The notes under the pieces: generated by a model
What the model was told of the DNA's origin: nothing
Databases searched by the model: none
The model's input: the letters and a program-made list of their open reading frames with translations, nothing else
Position numbers and translations under genes: made by a program
Shown here: positions 1 through 9,029 of the stretch, piece after piece
Position numbering within the stretch: position 1 is the stretch's first letter
How the letters are laid out: every line of letters starts with the position of its first letter
Assembly (NCBI RefSeq): GCF_900109095.1
Contig: NZ_FNYZ01000007.1
Span: 62,001 to 126,000 of the forward strand
Direction of reading: 5' to 3'
Origin: Sphingobium sp. AP50
GTDB taxonomy: Bacteria; Pseudomonadota; Alphaproteobacteria; Sphingomonadales; Sphingomonadaceae
DNA: 64,000 nt

Positions 1-2
1 TG

Positions 3-3000
3 GGCGCCGTGCTCGCGAGCATTCGTGGCCAGGGCATGGGGCTCGTCGCCTTCGGCTTCCAGATTCTGATGGGCGTCGGGCTGTTCGTCGGGTTCGTGGC
101 GACCACCGGCACGGTCCATGTCTATGACCGGGTTCGCAACGCCTATCAGCCGGTCGGCGACGTCCCCAATCTCCTCGTCCTCGTCGCGGGCACCACGAAC
201 CTTATCGAACGCGCGCTTGCCGAGACGATCGACGACAATGTGCTCGATCCCAATGCCAAGCTGGAGTTCGGCGCAGGCGGCCATGCCTTCAATCTCTTCT
301 TCAACGCCGCGGCGCCCCGTGGGCCTATGACCGACACCTTCTTCGACGCGACGGTGAAGGACTATGTGCGCCAATGTTATCCGGTCGCGCGCGTATCCCC
401 TGCCTATGGGGTGGATGACGACATGCTGTTCCGGACGGCTACCGATCTGCCTGCGGCCTTTGCGGCGATGGCGGGTCCGGCCACTTTCTCGACCGTCTAC
501 ACGCCCACCGACAAGGGCGGCGTGACCATGAGCTGCGCCGACGCCTGGGACCATATTTCAACACGCCTGGCCGAGCCGACCCTGTTCGACGGCTATGTCC
601 ACCAGGCCTGCATCCGTACCGGGTTCGACGTCGACAATGCCGGACAGCTCGCCCGCTGCCGCAGTCAGCTGGGGGAAATGGGCCAGATGATGATGGGGAC
701 GCCGCTGTCGCTCCAAGCCTTCATGACTAACGTCATGCTGGGCACGAGCGTCGGCGATGTGCTGTTCGAGGACTCCCCGGCATCGGCTGCGCGTGTCATG
801 GCGAACCGCGCGGTGATCTCCAACGGGCTTGCGACCATGTCGGCGGCCAATGAATGGATGCCCACGATCCGCGCGACGATATTCGGGATCATGCTGTTCA
901 TGGTGCCGGTCGCGCTCTTGTTCGTGCTCACGCCAATCAATCTGCGTGTCCTCTCCTATGCGCTGGGGCTCTTCGTGTTTGTGGCGCTGTGGGGCGTGAT
1001 CGATGCGGGCATCTATCAGCTGACCCTTGGCCGGGCGATGGACGTCCTGGCCGAGATGCGTGCCAACCATGTCGCGGCCAATGCCTGGATGCTTGCTCCC
1101 TCCTCGGCCATGAAAGCGCTGGCCATCTTCGGCACGTTTCGGACGGCAGCGGCTGGCCTGGCGGGCGCGTTCGTATTCACGGTATTTCGCTTCTCGGGCA
1201 ACATGTTCAGTTCGCTCACCGGCGCATCGATGGGCGTCCATACCCAGGCGGCTGGTGCTGCAGCGCCGATGGCGACCAGCGACGGCTATGCCTCGGCGCT
1301 GGAAGCGCAGGGGTCGGCAATGGGTACGGCGCATCGCAAGGCCGCTGCATCCAGTTTCGGCGATTTTGGCGAGCGGACCTCGTTCGCCGCGTCGCGTTCG
1401 TTCGGCGAGTCCAGCACGATCATCGGCGAGGGCAGCCCGGTAACGCCCGGCCAGACTGCGCTTGGCCTGGGCGGTCTCGACGCGCAGCGGGAAATGGGCG
1501 CTCTCTCCCCTGCCCTCGCCAAGGGCGATCTGTCCAGCCCCGCGGCGGCGCGCGCGGTTCGCGCGAACGCCACGACGGCCGCCATTCATCAATTTGCCGA
1601 AAAGGACGCACTGCGCACCCTGGGCAATCGCTATTTCGGTGAAGGGGAGTCAGGTGAGCAGGCCTTTGCCGCCTTTGCCCAGACGATGGTCCAGTGGAAG
1701 GCGTTCGGGGACGAGCGGGCCTATGGCATGATGCATCAGGCGGCTTCCCGTCATTATGAGCGTAGTGGCTACAGCCAGGCCGACGCGCAGCTCAAGGCAT
1801 CGAGCATCATCGCGGAGGCGTCGAGTGACCCTACCTTCGGCAAGATCATCGCCAACGCCTATGACCAAGAGGCCATGTTGCGCAACGACCTGACCGGGGC
1901 GCAGGTGCAGGTGGGCGCGATGGAGGGCCGACGTGATTTTGCGGGCGTTGACGTCTCCGGCATCGAACGCAGCAATGTCGCGACCGAGCAAGCCCATCGT
2001 ACTGGCACCAACCAGGGCCAGCGCGACGCTTCTGCAATGCTGGGTCTGCCGTTACAGGAAACCAGCCGCCGCATCGGATTCATCAACGCGCTCTCGGGCG
2101 AAGCCCGCTCCTCCGCTGTCTCCCAACTCGCCCGCGCGACCGGCCGCAACGAAGCGCAGGTCGAAAAGGCGCTGGCCACCTATTCTGCGGCGACGCAGCT
2201 TGGGACGGCGGATGGCGCGACCGCAGAGGCGTCCCGCGAGGGGACCAGCGTCTACGGGCGGACCAGGGAAGCGGCGGGCTATGATTTTGCTGAGCGGTCT
2301 GGCAAGCTTGACGCCCAGCGCGAGGTCGGTCCCGACGGTACGCGCAGCGCAGCCCGGATCGGCGAGCAGCGGCGGCAGTCGGAGAATTTCGGGTTTGCCG
2401 AGGGCGCGGCAGCTGCCGGGTCGTCGGTGCGTCAGGCCGCGCATCTCGACAGCTTCATCAAGACCCTCAGCCAAACCGCCGGCAATCAGGTCGATATGGC
2501 CGAGGGTGGCGCGGAAGGGATTGCCGATCGGGCGCGGAACGATCGTCTTACGCATATTGTCGATGCGGAGCGCCTGACCCGCATGCAGGGCCTCTTGAAG
2601 GCTAACGGCATCGCGATGACCAAGCGGCAGATCGCGATGGACCAGAATGGCGACCTCAGCCTCAACCTGTCCCCGCGAACGGCGGCCCAGATGTGGAAGG
2701 CTGGCCTCCTGAACGAGAGCCAGTTGGGAGCCGTTGCCAATGGCGGCCGTGCGCGCTTCAGCTTCGCCAACAACGATCTCCTCGTCTCGTCCAGTGCCGG
2801 GTTCGAGAAGAGCGCCCGCAACGACACCAGCACGCGCTTTGAGGCCGGAAAGCAAGCTGGTCCCGACACGATCGAGCATTTTCTGGGCGGCGGCGCGGAA
2901 GGTCACGCGATGATGGCGAACTGGCTCAAGGGCGGGTTCGAAATGGATCGTCACGGTAATTGGCGGCTGAAACCCCAAGTCGCTGATACCCTGCAGCGCG

Positions 3001-3530
3001 ACGTTCAGGCGGTGATGGCGCAGACCGGATGGACACGATCCCTCAGTCGCAGTGCGTCACACGAGATATCAAATAATATTTCAGTCGGCGCTGAAACTGG
3101 GGGAAGCTCAATGTCGCACGGAGACAAGCCAAGCCGATTGATTAATTCGGCAAACCGCTCTGCATCTGGGCGAGCCGGATTTGAGATTTCTGGCAGGACG
3201 TCTGACACTGGGAGTGGAACGACCGAAGCGACTTCGAGCATAGACATTCTGAATCATGACGTTCGATCATCGATTGCTAATGCAGAAGTGTCAGCATCCA
3301 GGTCGATCAAACCTGAACAAGCCTTCGTGAGTGAGCTGGGCCGTCAAATCTTTGGAAATGACGGGCTTCGAAATCGTTATCTCGGTGACGCCGACGCTGG
3401 TCGAGGCGTATTCGATGGAACTGCCCCCATGACGTCGTTCGAGCAGTCGGAGATTCTGAGTAAGGGCAGATTTTCTGGTGATTTCGAGGGCAGTCCGGTA
3501 GATGGCGATCCAACCTTTAAACAGCGCTAA
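3..3530 (+). CDS. traG: TraG-like conjugal transfer protein, 5' end outside window
   Basis: This encodes a large inner-membrane protein of the F-type conjugation machinery (TraG_N family), which acts in mating-pair stabilisation and pilus assembly. The visible part is about 1175 residues. Hydrophobic segments lie near residues 10-33, 287-310, 312-335 and 365-390. They are followed by a long Ala/Gly/Ser/Gln-rich soluble region, as in the periplasmic C-terminal half of TraG. The frame is open to the window edge; the GTG at 9 lacks a ribosome site and family members carry an extra N-terminal segment, so the true start is probably upstream. The last ~150 residues are less GC-rich and serine-rich. 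Family assignment is from recognition of domain layout, not a search. Confidence 0.82.
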   Translation, partial: GAVLASIRGQGMGLVAFGFQILMGVGLFVGFVATTGTVHVYDRVRNAYQPVGDVPNLLVLVAGTTNLIERALAETIDDNVLDPNAKLEFGAGGHAFNLFFNAAAPRGPMTDTFFDATVKDYVRQCYPVARVSPAYGVDDDMLFRTATDLPAAFAAMAGPATFSTVYTPTDKGGVTMSCADAWDHISTRLAEPTLFDGYVHQACIRTGFDVDNAGQLARCRSQLGEMGQMMMGTPLSLQAFMTNVMLGTSVGDVLFEDSPASAARVMANRAVISNGLATMSAANEWMPTIRATIFGIMLFMVPVALLFVLTPINLRVLSYALGLFVFVALWGVIDAGIYQLTLGRAMDVLAEMRANHVAANAWMLAPSSAMKALAIFGTFRTAAAGLAGAFVFTVFRFSGNMFSSLTGASMGVHTQAAGAAAPMATSDGYASALEAQGSAMGTAHRKAAASSFGDFGERTSFAASRSFGESSTIIGEGSPVTPGQTALGLGGLDAQREMGALSPALAKGDLSSPAAARAVRANATTAAIHQFAEKDALRTLGNRYFGEGESGEQAFAAFAQTMVQWKAFGDERAYGMMHQAASRHYERSGYSQADAQLKASSIIAEASSDPTFGKIIANAYDQEAMLRNDLTGAQVQVGAMEGRRDFAGVDVSGIERSNVATEQAHRTGTNQGQRDASAMLGLPLQETSRRIGFINALSGEARSSAVSQLARATGRNEAQVEKALATYSAATQLGTADGATAEASREGTSVYGRTREAAGYDFAERSGKLDAQREVGPDGTRSAARIGEQRRQSENFGFAEGAAAAGSSVRQAAHLDSFIKTLSQTAGNQVDMAEGGAEGIADRARNDRLTHIVDAERLTRMQGLLKANGIAMTKRQIAMDQNGDLSLNLSPRTAAQMWKAGLLNESQLGAVANGGRARFSFANNDLLVSSSAGFEKSARNDTSTRFEAGKQAGPDTIEHFLGGGAEGHAMMANWLKGGFEMDRHGNWRLKPQVADTLQRDVQAVMAQTGWTRSLSRSASHEISNNISVGAETGGSSMSHGDKPSRLINSANRSASGRAGFEISGRTSDTGSGTTEATSSIDILNHDVRSSIANAEVSASRSIKPEQAFVSELGRQIFGNDGLRNRYLGDADAGRGVFDGTAPMTSFEQSEILSKGRFSGDFEGSPVDGDPTFKQR

Positions 3531-3611
3531 CGCTTACCTAAACTCCGCTCTGCACGCCGATGTCGCCTACGAGAGTTCATCGGATTGAGCGGGTGCCAGT
3601 GCCAACGTGGA

Positions 3612-3962
3612 TTACCTGGATCGGTAGGGTCGTTCCGACGTCGGAACCCAAATGAGCAGGTCTCCAAAAAAAACCTCGTCGTCCGCCGCGACCATCCGCC
3701 CGTATTTGTATCTCCAAGCCGCTCGGAAATATCCGAAGCCAAGCCCAATGATGACCAGATAGGGATTGAGAACCGAGACCATGATAAACCACATCGCCCC
3801 CTCATGGGCCAGTAGGACGTCACGAGGTACGATCCAGCCCAGGACCAGAGCGAGAAGGATGACAGACCACCAGAGTTTGGCATACCAAGGCCGCCAGAAC
3901 CAATCTCGGGCTCTGGGGCGCTTGAGCGGCTGAAGGTTAGGTGCGGTGCCTGTCTCGTTCAT
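3612..3962 (-). CDS. Small two-helix membrane protein, function unknown
   Basis: This is a 116-residue protein. A basic, Trp/Pro-rich N-terminus precedes two hydrophobic segments, about residues 31-48 and 56-78, followed by a basic stretch and a short soluble tail. I chose the ATG at 3962 because a GAGG lies upstream; an ATG at 3992 would add ten residues but has no ribosome site. The gene faces traG, so it belongs to a separate transcript. The family was not recognised. It could be a plasmid-encoded membrane protein or immunity-like factor, but nothing in the sequence proves either. Confidence 0.5.
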   Translation of the reverse strand: MNETGTAPNLQPLKRPRARDWFWRPWYAKLWWSVILLALVLGWIVPRDVLLAHEGAMWFIMVSVLNPYLVIIGLGFGYFRAAWRYKYGRMVAADDEVFFGDLLIWVPTSERPYRSR

Positions 3963-4103
3963 TGCTTCATACCTCGCGCGGACCATAGCCAAATTCGACT
4001 ATTCCACACAAAGAGATGCCACCAAATTGGCGCATCCTCCTTGCAAATGATAGCACGGCCGGTAAAGTGATAGCAATCCGATCATGCGTATCAGGAGGCT
4101 TTG

Positions 4104-4352
4104 ATGGCATCAGTGACGGTGAGAAATTTGCCTGACGAGGTGCATCGGGCCATCCGCGCGCGCGCAGCGTCCCATGGACGGAGCGCTGAAGCGGAAATTC
4201 GCGACATTCTGGAGAAGGCAGTGAAGCCGTCTGACCGCCTCCGGATGGGTGACGCTCTTGCTCAGATCGGTCGGGATGCGGGCTTGACGGACGATGACGC
4301 CGATTGGCTTGGTAAAAGGCGTGAACCTGCTGCCCCTCTGAGCTTCGATTGA
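4104..4352 (+). CDS. FitA/VapB-like ribbon-helix-helix antitoxin
   Basis: This 82-residue protein resembles FitA-type antitoxins: a short N-terminal strand (ASVTVRNLPDEVHRAIR), then a helix-turn-helix segment with the family-typical AASHGRSAEAEIRDIL. The N-terminal ribbon-helix-helix should bind the operon promoter and the C-terminal tail should block the toxin. AGGAGG at 4093-4098 sits five bases before ATG 4104, fixing the start. The stop overlaps the toxin start (TGATG), so the two are translationally coupled. Autoregulation is expected from the family. Such modules commonly stabilise plasmids. Confidence 0.88.
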   Translation: MASVTVRNLPDEVHRAIRARAASHGRSAEAEIRDILEKAVKPSDRLRMGDALAQIGRDAGLTDDDADWLGKRREPAAPLSFD

Positions 4353-4771
4353 TGATCGTTCTGGACACAAATGTCGTTTCGGAGGCCATGAGACCGTCGG
4401 CGGATCCCTCGGTTACCGACTGGCTCAATCGGCAGCCGGCAGAAACACTGTTTCTGACAAGCGTGACCCTCGCTGAACTGCTGTTCGGGATTGCAGCGCT
4501 GCCTGAAGGCAAGCGCAAAAATGCGCTTGCCTTTACTTTGGGCGGCCTGCTGGAATTGTTCGGCGACCGCATCTTACCATTTGAGACCAAGGCAGCGCAA
4601 AGCTACGCCAACTTGGCCACCCACGCCCGTGCCGCGGGAAAAGGTTTTCCTACCCCAGACGGCTATATCGCCGCCATTGCAGCGGCCACTGGCTTTTCAG
4701 TCGCGACCCGCGATACTGCTCCATTCGATGCGGTTGGCGTTGCTGTTATCAATCCTTGGAATTCGCACTGA
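4352..4771 (+). CDS. PIN-domain ribonuclease toxin (FitB/VapC-like)
   Basis: This 139-residue protein is a complete PIN domain, a Mg-dependent RNase that would cleave RNA when freed from its antitoxin. Acidic residues expected in the active site are visible: D5 in IVLDTN, E42 in TLAELL, D103 in TPDGYIA and D121 in ATRDTAPF. The length is normal for FitB/VapC. The start ATG overlaps the antitoxin stop by one base. No frameshift or missing catalytic residue is seen, so the toxin should be functional. Confidence 0.9.
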   Translation: MIVLDTNVVSEAMRPSADPSVTDWLNRQPAETLFLTSVTLAELLFGIAALPEGKRKNALAFTLGGLLELFGDRILPFETKAAQSYANLATHARAAGKGFPTPDGYIAAIAAATGFSVATRDTAPFDAVGVAVINPWNSH

Positions 4772-4783
4772 CGGCCTGAAATC

Positions 4784-5704
4784 ATGCGAACAGACATCTC
4801 CCACCTCCCTCCCGCCAAGCAGCGCGAACTTGAGCGGGTGGTGCAGATTATCTTCGAGGAGTTCGGGGACGCCAACAATCTTGCCACAGGAAAGCGCAAG
4901 GTAGGTCGCATCCAAAAGATCATCCTCTATGGCAGTTATGCGCGGGGCGGATGGGTGGACGAGCCGTATACCGCAAAGGGCTACAAGTCCGACTACGACC
5001 TGCTCATCATCGTCAACCAGAAGGACCTCACGGACCGCGTTCAATATTGGGAGAAGACCGACGAGCGGCTGATGCGTGAATTGGCGATCACCAAGATGTT
5101 AAAGACCCCGGTAAACTTCATCGTCCACACCTTGCAGGAGGTGAATGACGGCCTTGCCCATGGCCGTTACTTCTTCATGGACATCGCCCGCGAGGGCATC
5201 GCCCTCTATCAGGCCGATGAAAGCGAACTCCACCTGCCCAAACCAAAAACATCAGCACAAGCGCTGGAGATGGCGAAGGAATATTTTGACGAGTGGATGC
5301 CGAGCGCGTCAGACTTCTACGATGGATTTCGCGACGCGATGGCGCGAGGAAAATTAAAAAAAGCAGCGTTTGATCTCCATCAGTCGGCAGAGCGAATGTA
5401 TCACACCGCTTTATTGGTCTGCACATTCTACACCCCACACGTCCATAATTTGGGTTTCCTGCGGACGCAGGCCGAGCGTCTTGATTACCGCTTATTTAAC
5501 GTTTGGCCGCGCGACATGAGGGTTGAGCGAGCAATGTTCGAGAAGCTCAAGGACGCCTATGTAAAGGCGCGCTATTCGAAACATTACACCATCAGCGAGG
5601 ACGAACTGACGTGGCTGGGCACGCAGGTTGAGGAACTGGGTCGCACCGTCCATATCGTCTGCAGCGAGAAGATTGCCTCACTCGGGTCTAATAGTGCTGG
5701 ATGA
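4784..5704 (+). CDS. Fused MNT nucleotidyltransferase-HEPN protein
   Basis: This 306-residue protein has an N-terminal minimal nucleotidyltransferase domain with the GSYARG loop (G50-S51) and a D70-x-D72 metal pair. A C-terminal helical HEPN domain (about residues 160-295) ends with a R-x3-H motif (R263, H267). In two-gene MNT/HEPN systems the MNT enzyme adds nucleotides to the HEPN RNase toxin; here both are one chain. It begins 13 bases after the PIN toxin gene, possibly in the same operon. It may be an addiction or defence module or a housekeeping nucleotidyltransferase; the substrate is unknown. The ribosome site is weak. Confidence 0.75.
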   Translation: MRTDISHLPPAKQRELERVVQIIFEEFGDANNLATGKRKVGRIQKIILYGSYARGGWVDEPYTAKGYKSDYDLLIIVNQKDLTDRVQYWEKTDERLMRELAITKMLKTPVNFIVHTLQEVNDGLAHGRYFFMDIAREGIALYQADESELHLPKPKTSAQALEMAKEYFDEWMPSASDFYDGFRDAMARGKLKKAAFDLHQSAERMYHTALLVCTFYTPHVHNLGFLRTQAERLDYRLFNVWPRDMRVERAMFEKLKDAYVKARYSKHYTISEDELTWLGTQVEELGRTVHIVCSEKIASLGSNSAG

Positions 5705-5834
5705 CTACCTCGAATGGCAGACGATGGGACAAGTACGAACCCGCTGGCGCGGGATGGGCGGCTGGATCAAAGTGACCTTGACGATCTGGCGTGGTGCCGT
5801 GGTTGAGGCCCAAGCGAGGTAGGCAGAACATCGA

Positions 5835-5856
5835 GACTCCTTTCAACCAAGGAGTC
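5835..5856 (+). promoter_or_regulatory. Hairpin covering the recombinase ribosome site
   Basis: GACTCCTT (5835-5842) and AAGGAGTC (5849-5856) form a perfect 8-bp stem with a 6-base loop. The right arm is the AAGGAG ribosome site, six bases before the ATG at 5862. If the RNA folds, the site is hidden, so translation would be low by default. This is read directly from sequence; the regulatory effect is inference. Confidence 0.55.
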
Positions 5857-5861
5857 GAACG

Positions 5862-6260
5862 ATGATCAACGCTATTTCTGAAGTTCCTGTTGGATCGCTA
5901 CGCCAGCGCATGATCGACGATATGAACATGCGCCGATACGCACGCGAGACGCAGCGCAACTATGTCCGCGACGTCGCGCGCCTAGCCACTTATCTCGGCC
6001 GGCCTCCCGATACCGCGACGGCGGAAGATCTCCGTCAGTTCCAGATCGATCAGAGAGAAGCGGGACTAGGCGTACCGACGATGAACAGCATCGTCGCTGC
6101 CCTGCGCTTCTTTTTCACGCATACGCTCGATCGGCCCGATCTTTCTCGCAAGCTCTATACCGTCAAGCATCCGCGCTCTTTACCCGTCGTCCTCAGTCCC
6201 GATGAAGTCGCGCGGCTGCTGGTGTTGACAGCTGGTGTCAACGGGCACCGAAGATTCCAC
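5862..6260 (+). pseudogene. Tyrosine recombinase, N-terminal part, cut by IS21
   Basis: The first ~125 residues match the SAM-like core-binding domain of XerC/D-type integrases of the group found next to IS91-like transposases (LRQRMIDDM, YVRDVARLATYLGRPP, LPVVLSPDEVARLL). The sequence then leaves the family and runs into the IS21 element; the catalytic domain with the R-H-R-Y residues is absent. No continuation was found right of the element at 8883, so more than the IS insertion was lost. A tight palindrome, GTTGACA-n5-TGTCAAC, sits at about 6224-6242 where homology stops. The protein cannot recombine DNA. Confidence 0.75.
6253..6260 (+). repeat. 8-bp target-site duplication of the IS21 element
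   Basis: GATTCCAC lies at 6253-6260 directly left of the element and again at 8883-8890 directly right of it. IS21-family elements make 4-8 bp duplications. The perfect copy shows that this is one intact insertion with no later rearrangement across its ends. Confidence 0.9.
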
Positions 6261-6357
6261 TGCGTGTTTCGGAAAATCCCGGACAGTGATTTCACTAAAT
6301 CGCGGACAGGCATTTCAGTAAATACGGGACAGTGATTCCGCTAAATCCCGGACAGGG
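6261..6357 (+). repeat. Left-end multiple terminal repeats of IS21
   Basis: Four staggered copies of a motif with core ATCCCGGACAG or a variant (TCGCGGACAG, TACGGGACAG) are spaced about 22-24 bases apart. They are the probable IstA binding sites. Related inverted copies occur at the right end. Confidence 0.8.
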
Positions 6358-6436
6358 TTTGGGAAGGGGTCGAGGTTAGGCTTTGTGATGCGCCGCTCTG
6401 GCATTGTTGCTCCTCATCGTTGCGATGGGAGGGGTC

Positions 6437-7990
6437 ATGCCAAGGCGGAAGCAGACGAGACGAACCGACGTGAAGGACATGCGATCGATCCTCCGGCTGA
6501 CCTATGAGCAGGGTTTGTCGGTACGGGCTGTGTCAGAACGGCTGAAGCTGAGCAAGACTACGGTATCGACCTATTTGCTTCGTGCACGCGAGGCAGGTCT
6601 GACAGGGTGGCCGTTGCCGCCGGGGTGCGATAATGACGCTGCGGTTGAACGCCTAGTCTTCCGGCGAGTGGGCCGGCCTCCGCAGGATCGTAAGGAGCCC
6701 GACTGGCCGCTCGTCGCGCGTGAGATCAAGCGCAAGGGCGTGACGCTAGTATTGTTGTGGCAGGAATATCGGGCTGCTCACCCCAATGGCTATGGCTACA
6801 CATGGTTTTGTGACCGGTTCCTGTCTTTCCAGCGGCGGACCCATGTCAGCTTCCGCAATCGGCATGAGGCGGGGGCTGTCATGCAAACCGATTATGCGGG
6901 GCAGACTGTGCCGCTGATCGATCCTGTGACTGGCGTCATCACCCCGGCGCAGATCTTCGTGGCGGTTCTTGGCGCTTCCTCGTTCACCTTTGCGATGGCA
7001 AGCCTGAGCCAGCAGCTGCCGGACTGGATCGACGCTCAGTGCCGTGCGCTGAGCTTTATTGACGGCGTTCCGCGCGCGATCGTGTGCGATAATCTCAAGG
7101 CAGGCGTTGCCAAGGCCCTTTGGTTCGAGCCTACGCTCAGCGCCACCTTTGCGGCAATGGCCGAACATTACGACACGACGATCCTGCCAACCCGGAGCCG
7201 GCGGCCACGCGACAAAGGAAAAGTCGAGGACGCAGTTCTGATCGTAGAGCGCTGGATCCTGGCGCGGCTGCGCAATCGGCGCTTCTTCAGTCTGGCGGAT
7301 CTCAATGCCGCGATCGCGCAGTTGCTGGTCGATCTCAATGATCGGCCCATGCGGCATATCGGGAAATCCCGCCGCGCGATCTTTGAGGAGATAGAGCGAT
7401 CGGCATTGTCTGCCCTGCCCACGTCCGTGTTCGAATATGCCGAGTGGAAAAGGGCCAAGGTCCATCCTGATTATCACGTCGAGGCCGACAAGACTTTCTA
7501 CTCAGTGCCGCATCGGCTGATCGGCCGGCAGGTTGATGTCCGGCTGACGCATCGGGTGGTCGAAATCTTCTTCGACCATATACGGGTCGCCAGTCATATG
7601 CGGACATCCCAGCGTCGTGGGCATGTGACGGTCAATGAGCATATGCCCAAGTCCCATCAACGTTATGCGAATATATCCCCGGCAAGCCTGATCGAGCGTG
7701 CCAGGAAAACCGGCCCGAACACGGCGATGTTCGTAGAAAGGCTGATGGTCGACAAGCCGCATCCCGAACAGGGGTATCGCTCTGCCATGGGCATCCTCTC
7801 CCTGGCGCGACGCTACGAGCATGATCGGCTCGAAGCGGCCTGTGACCGGGCGCTGGTGATCGGCGCCATCACTTACTCTTCCGTCAACGCCATCCTCAAA
7901 GCCGGGCTCGACAAAATCCCGCCGGCGGCGGGGCCGCTCAAACCAACACCGGCACACGGCAACATCCGTGGCGGGTCCTATTATCAATAA
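6437..7990 (+). CDS. istA: IS21-family transposase IstA
   Basis: This 517-residue transposase cuts and joins the ends of the element together with IstB. An N-terminal helix-turn-helix (about residues 20-50, LSVRAVSERLKLSKTTVSTY) is followed by an integrase-fold catalytic core. The DDE residues are D152 (MQTDYAGQ), D218 (IVCDNLKAG) and E264 (KGKVEDAV). The C-terminal half carries the Mu-transposase-like strand region. I chose ATG 6437 because GGGAGGGG lies just upstream; an earlier ATG at 6404 has no such site. It is intact. Confidence 0.93.
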   Translation: MPRRKQTRRTDVKDMRSILRLTYEQGLSVRAVSERLKLSKTTVSTYLLRAREAGLTGWPLPPGCDNDAAVERLVFRRVGRPPQDRKEPDWPLVAREIKRKGVTLVLLWQEYRAAHPNGYGYTWFCDRFLSFQRRTHVSFRNRHEAGAVMQTDYAGQTVPLIDPVTGVITPAQIFVAVLGASSFTFAMASLSQQLPDWIDAQCRALSFIDGVPRAIVCDNLKAGVAKALWFEPTLSATFAAMAEHYDTTILPTRSRRPRDKGKVEDAVLIVERWILARLRNRRFFSLADLNAAIAQLLVDLNDRPMRHIGKSRRAIFEEIERSALSALPTSVFEYAEWKRAKVHPDYHVEADKTFYSVPHRLIGRQVDVRLTHRVVEIFFDHIRVASHMRTSQRRGHVTVNEHMPKSHQRYANISPASLIERARKTGPNTAMFVERLMVDKPHPEQGYRSAMGILSLARRYEHDRLEAACDRALVIGAITYSSVNAILKAGLDKIPPAAGPLKPTPAHGNIRGGSYYQ

Positions 7991-8005
7991 TGAAAGGACG
8001 ATCTC

Positions 8006-8782
8006 TTGCTGACACATCCTACCCTTGATCAGATGCATAGCCTGGGGCTTGGCGGTATGGCGGCCGCGTGGCGCGATATTGCTGAACAAGACGCCGCTGG
8101 CGATCTTACCCGGGATGAATGGCTCGGGCTCATGCTGGACCGTGAGATCGCTACCCGTGCAGACCGGCGTCTGACCAACCGGCTTGCCACTGCAAAACTC
8201 CGCTTTGTCGACGCCTGTATCGAAAATGTCGACTTTACCGCGCACCGTGGCATGGATCGGCGTAATATCCTCTCACTCGCGCAAGGCGCCTGGCTCAATG
8301 CCCACGAGAATCTCATCATCACCGGCCAAACCGGTACCGGAAAAACCTGGCTGGGATGTGCGTTCGGGCGGCAAGCGGCCCGCCAGGATCACTCGGTTCT
8401 CTACCTGCGTATGCCGCGCCTGTTCGAAGATCTTGCCCTCGCGCGTCTCGATGGTCGCTTCCCGCGCGTGGTTGACAAGCTGGCCCGCGTCCAGCTGCTC
8501 ATTCTTGATGACTGGGGAACTCACAGCCTCAATGATCAGCAACGCCTCGACCTGCTCGAAATCTTCGAGGAACGTTACCGCCGGAAATCTACATTGATCA
8601 CCGCCCAGATCCCCGTGGCGGCTTGGTATGACATGATCGGCGAGCCGACCATCGCTGACGCTATCCTCGATCGCATCATCCACAATGCCCACCGCATCAC
8701 GCTACAAGGCGACAGCATGCGACGACAAAAAGCCCCTTCAGGCTTGACCCAAGAGGCAAATATCGAAATCACTCAACCCTGA
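8006..8782 (+). CDS. istB: IS21-family helper ATPase IstB
   Basis: This 258-residue AAA+ ATPase related to DnaC selects and remodels target DNA for IstA. The Walker A motif GQTGTGKT is at residues 107-114 and Walker B (LLILDDWG) near 168. The start is a TTG 15 bases after the istA stop, preceded by AAAGGA; no ATG is in frame nearby. Normal length, intact. Confidence 0.92.
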   Translation: MLTHPTLDQMHSLGLGGMAAAWRDIAEQDAAGDLTRDEWLGLMLDREIATRADRRLTNRLATAKLRFVDACIENVDFTAHRGMDRRNILSLAQGAWLNAHENLIITGQTGTGKTWLGCAFGRQAARQDHSVLYLRMPRLFEDLALARLDGRFPRVVDKLARVQLLILDDWGTHSLNDQQRLDLLEIFEERYRRKSTLITAQIPVAAWYDMIGEPTIADAILDRIIHNAHRITLQGDSMRRQKAPSGLTQEANIEITQP

Positions 8783-8811
8783 CAGCAACCAGCATCCACT
8801 GCCTACACCAG

Positions 8812-8882
8812 CTGTCCCGGAATTACTGAAGCGCTTGTCCGGGATTTAGCGAAGCAGCTGTCCGACTTTTGCGAAATGCGCA
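8812..8882 (-). repeat. Right-end multiple terminal repeats of IS21
   Basis: Three copies of the GGACAG-type repeat, in inverted orientation relative to the left end, run from just after istB to the tip at 8882. Aligned with the left end they agree over most of 70 bases. Confidence 0.8.
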
Positions 8883-9029
8883 GATTCCACGAGCCATACA
8901 AGCAGATCGATCGATTAAGAAGCGTCGGGGCACCGTCATCCCAATCGATTTTCGTGACTTTGCGAAATATTGTATTTGCGGTATGTCAGTTGAAGATAGT
9001 TTAAAAAAGAATGCGATTATTGCCACAGC

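Larger units (their letters stand above)
6261..8882 (+). mobile_element. Complete IS21-family insertion sequence
   Basis: This is a 2622-bp element with istA and istB. The left end begins TGCGTGTTTCGG; the right end, read inward on the other strand, begins TGCGCATTTCGC. Similarity between the two ends continues for about 70 bases. Each end carries several internal copies of a GGACAG-containing repeat about 22-24 bases long, as IS21 family ends do. An 8-bp duplication flanks it. Both genes look intact, so the element may be active. Confidence 0.93.

Noticed and set aside
558..1592. Long open frame on the minus strand inside traG
   Set aside because: It is Arg/His-rich with no domain, lies wholly opposite a clear TraG-like gene and is a product of high GC.
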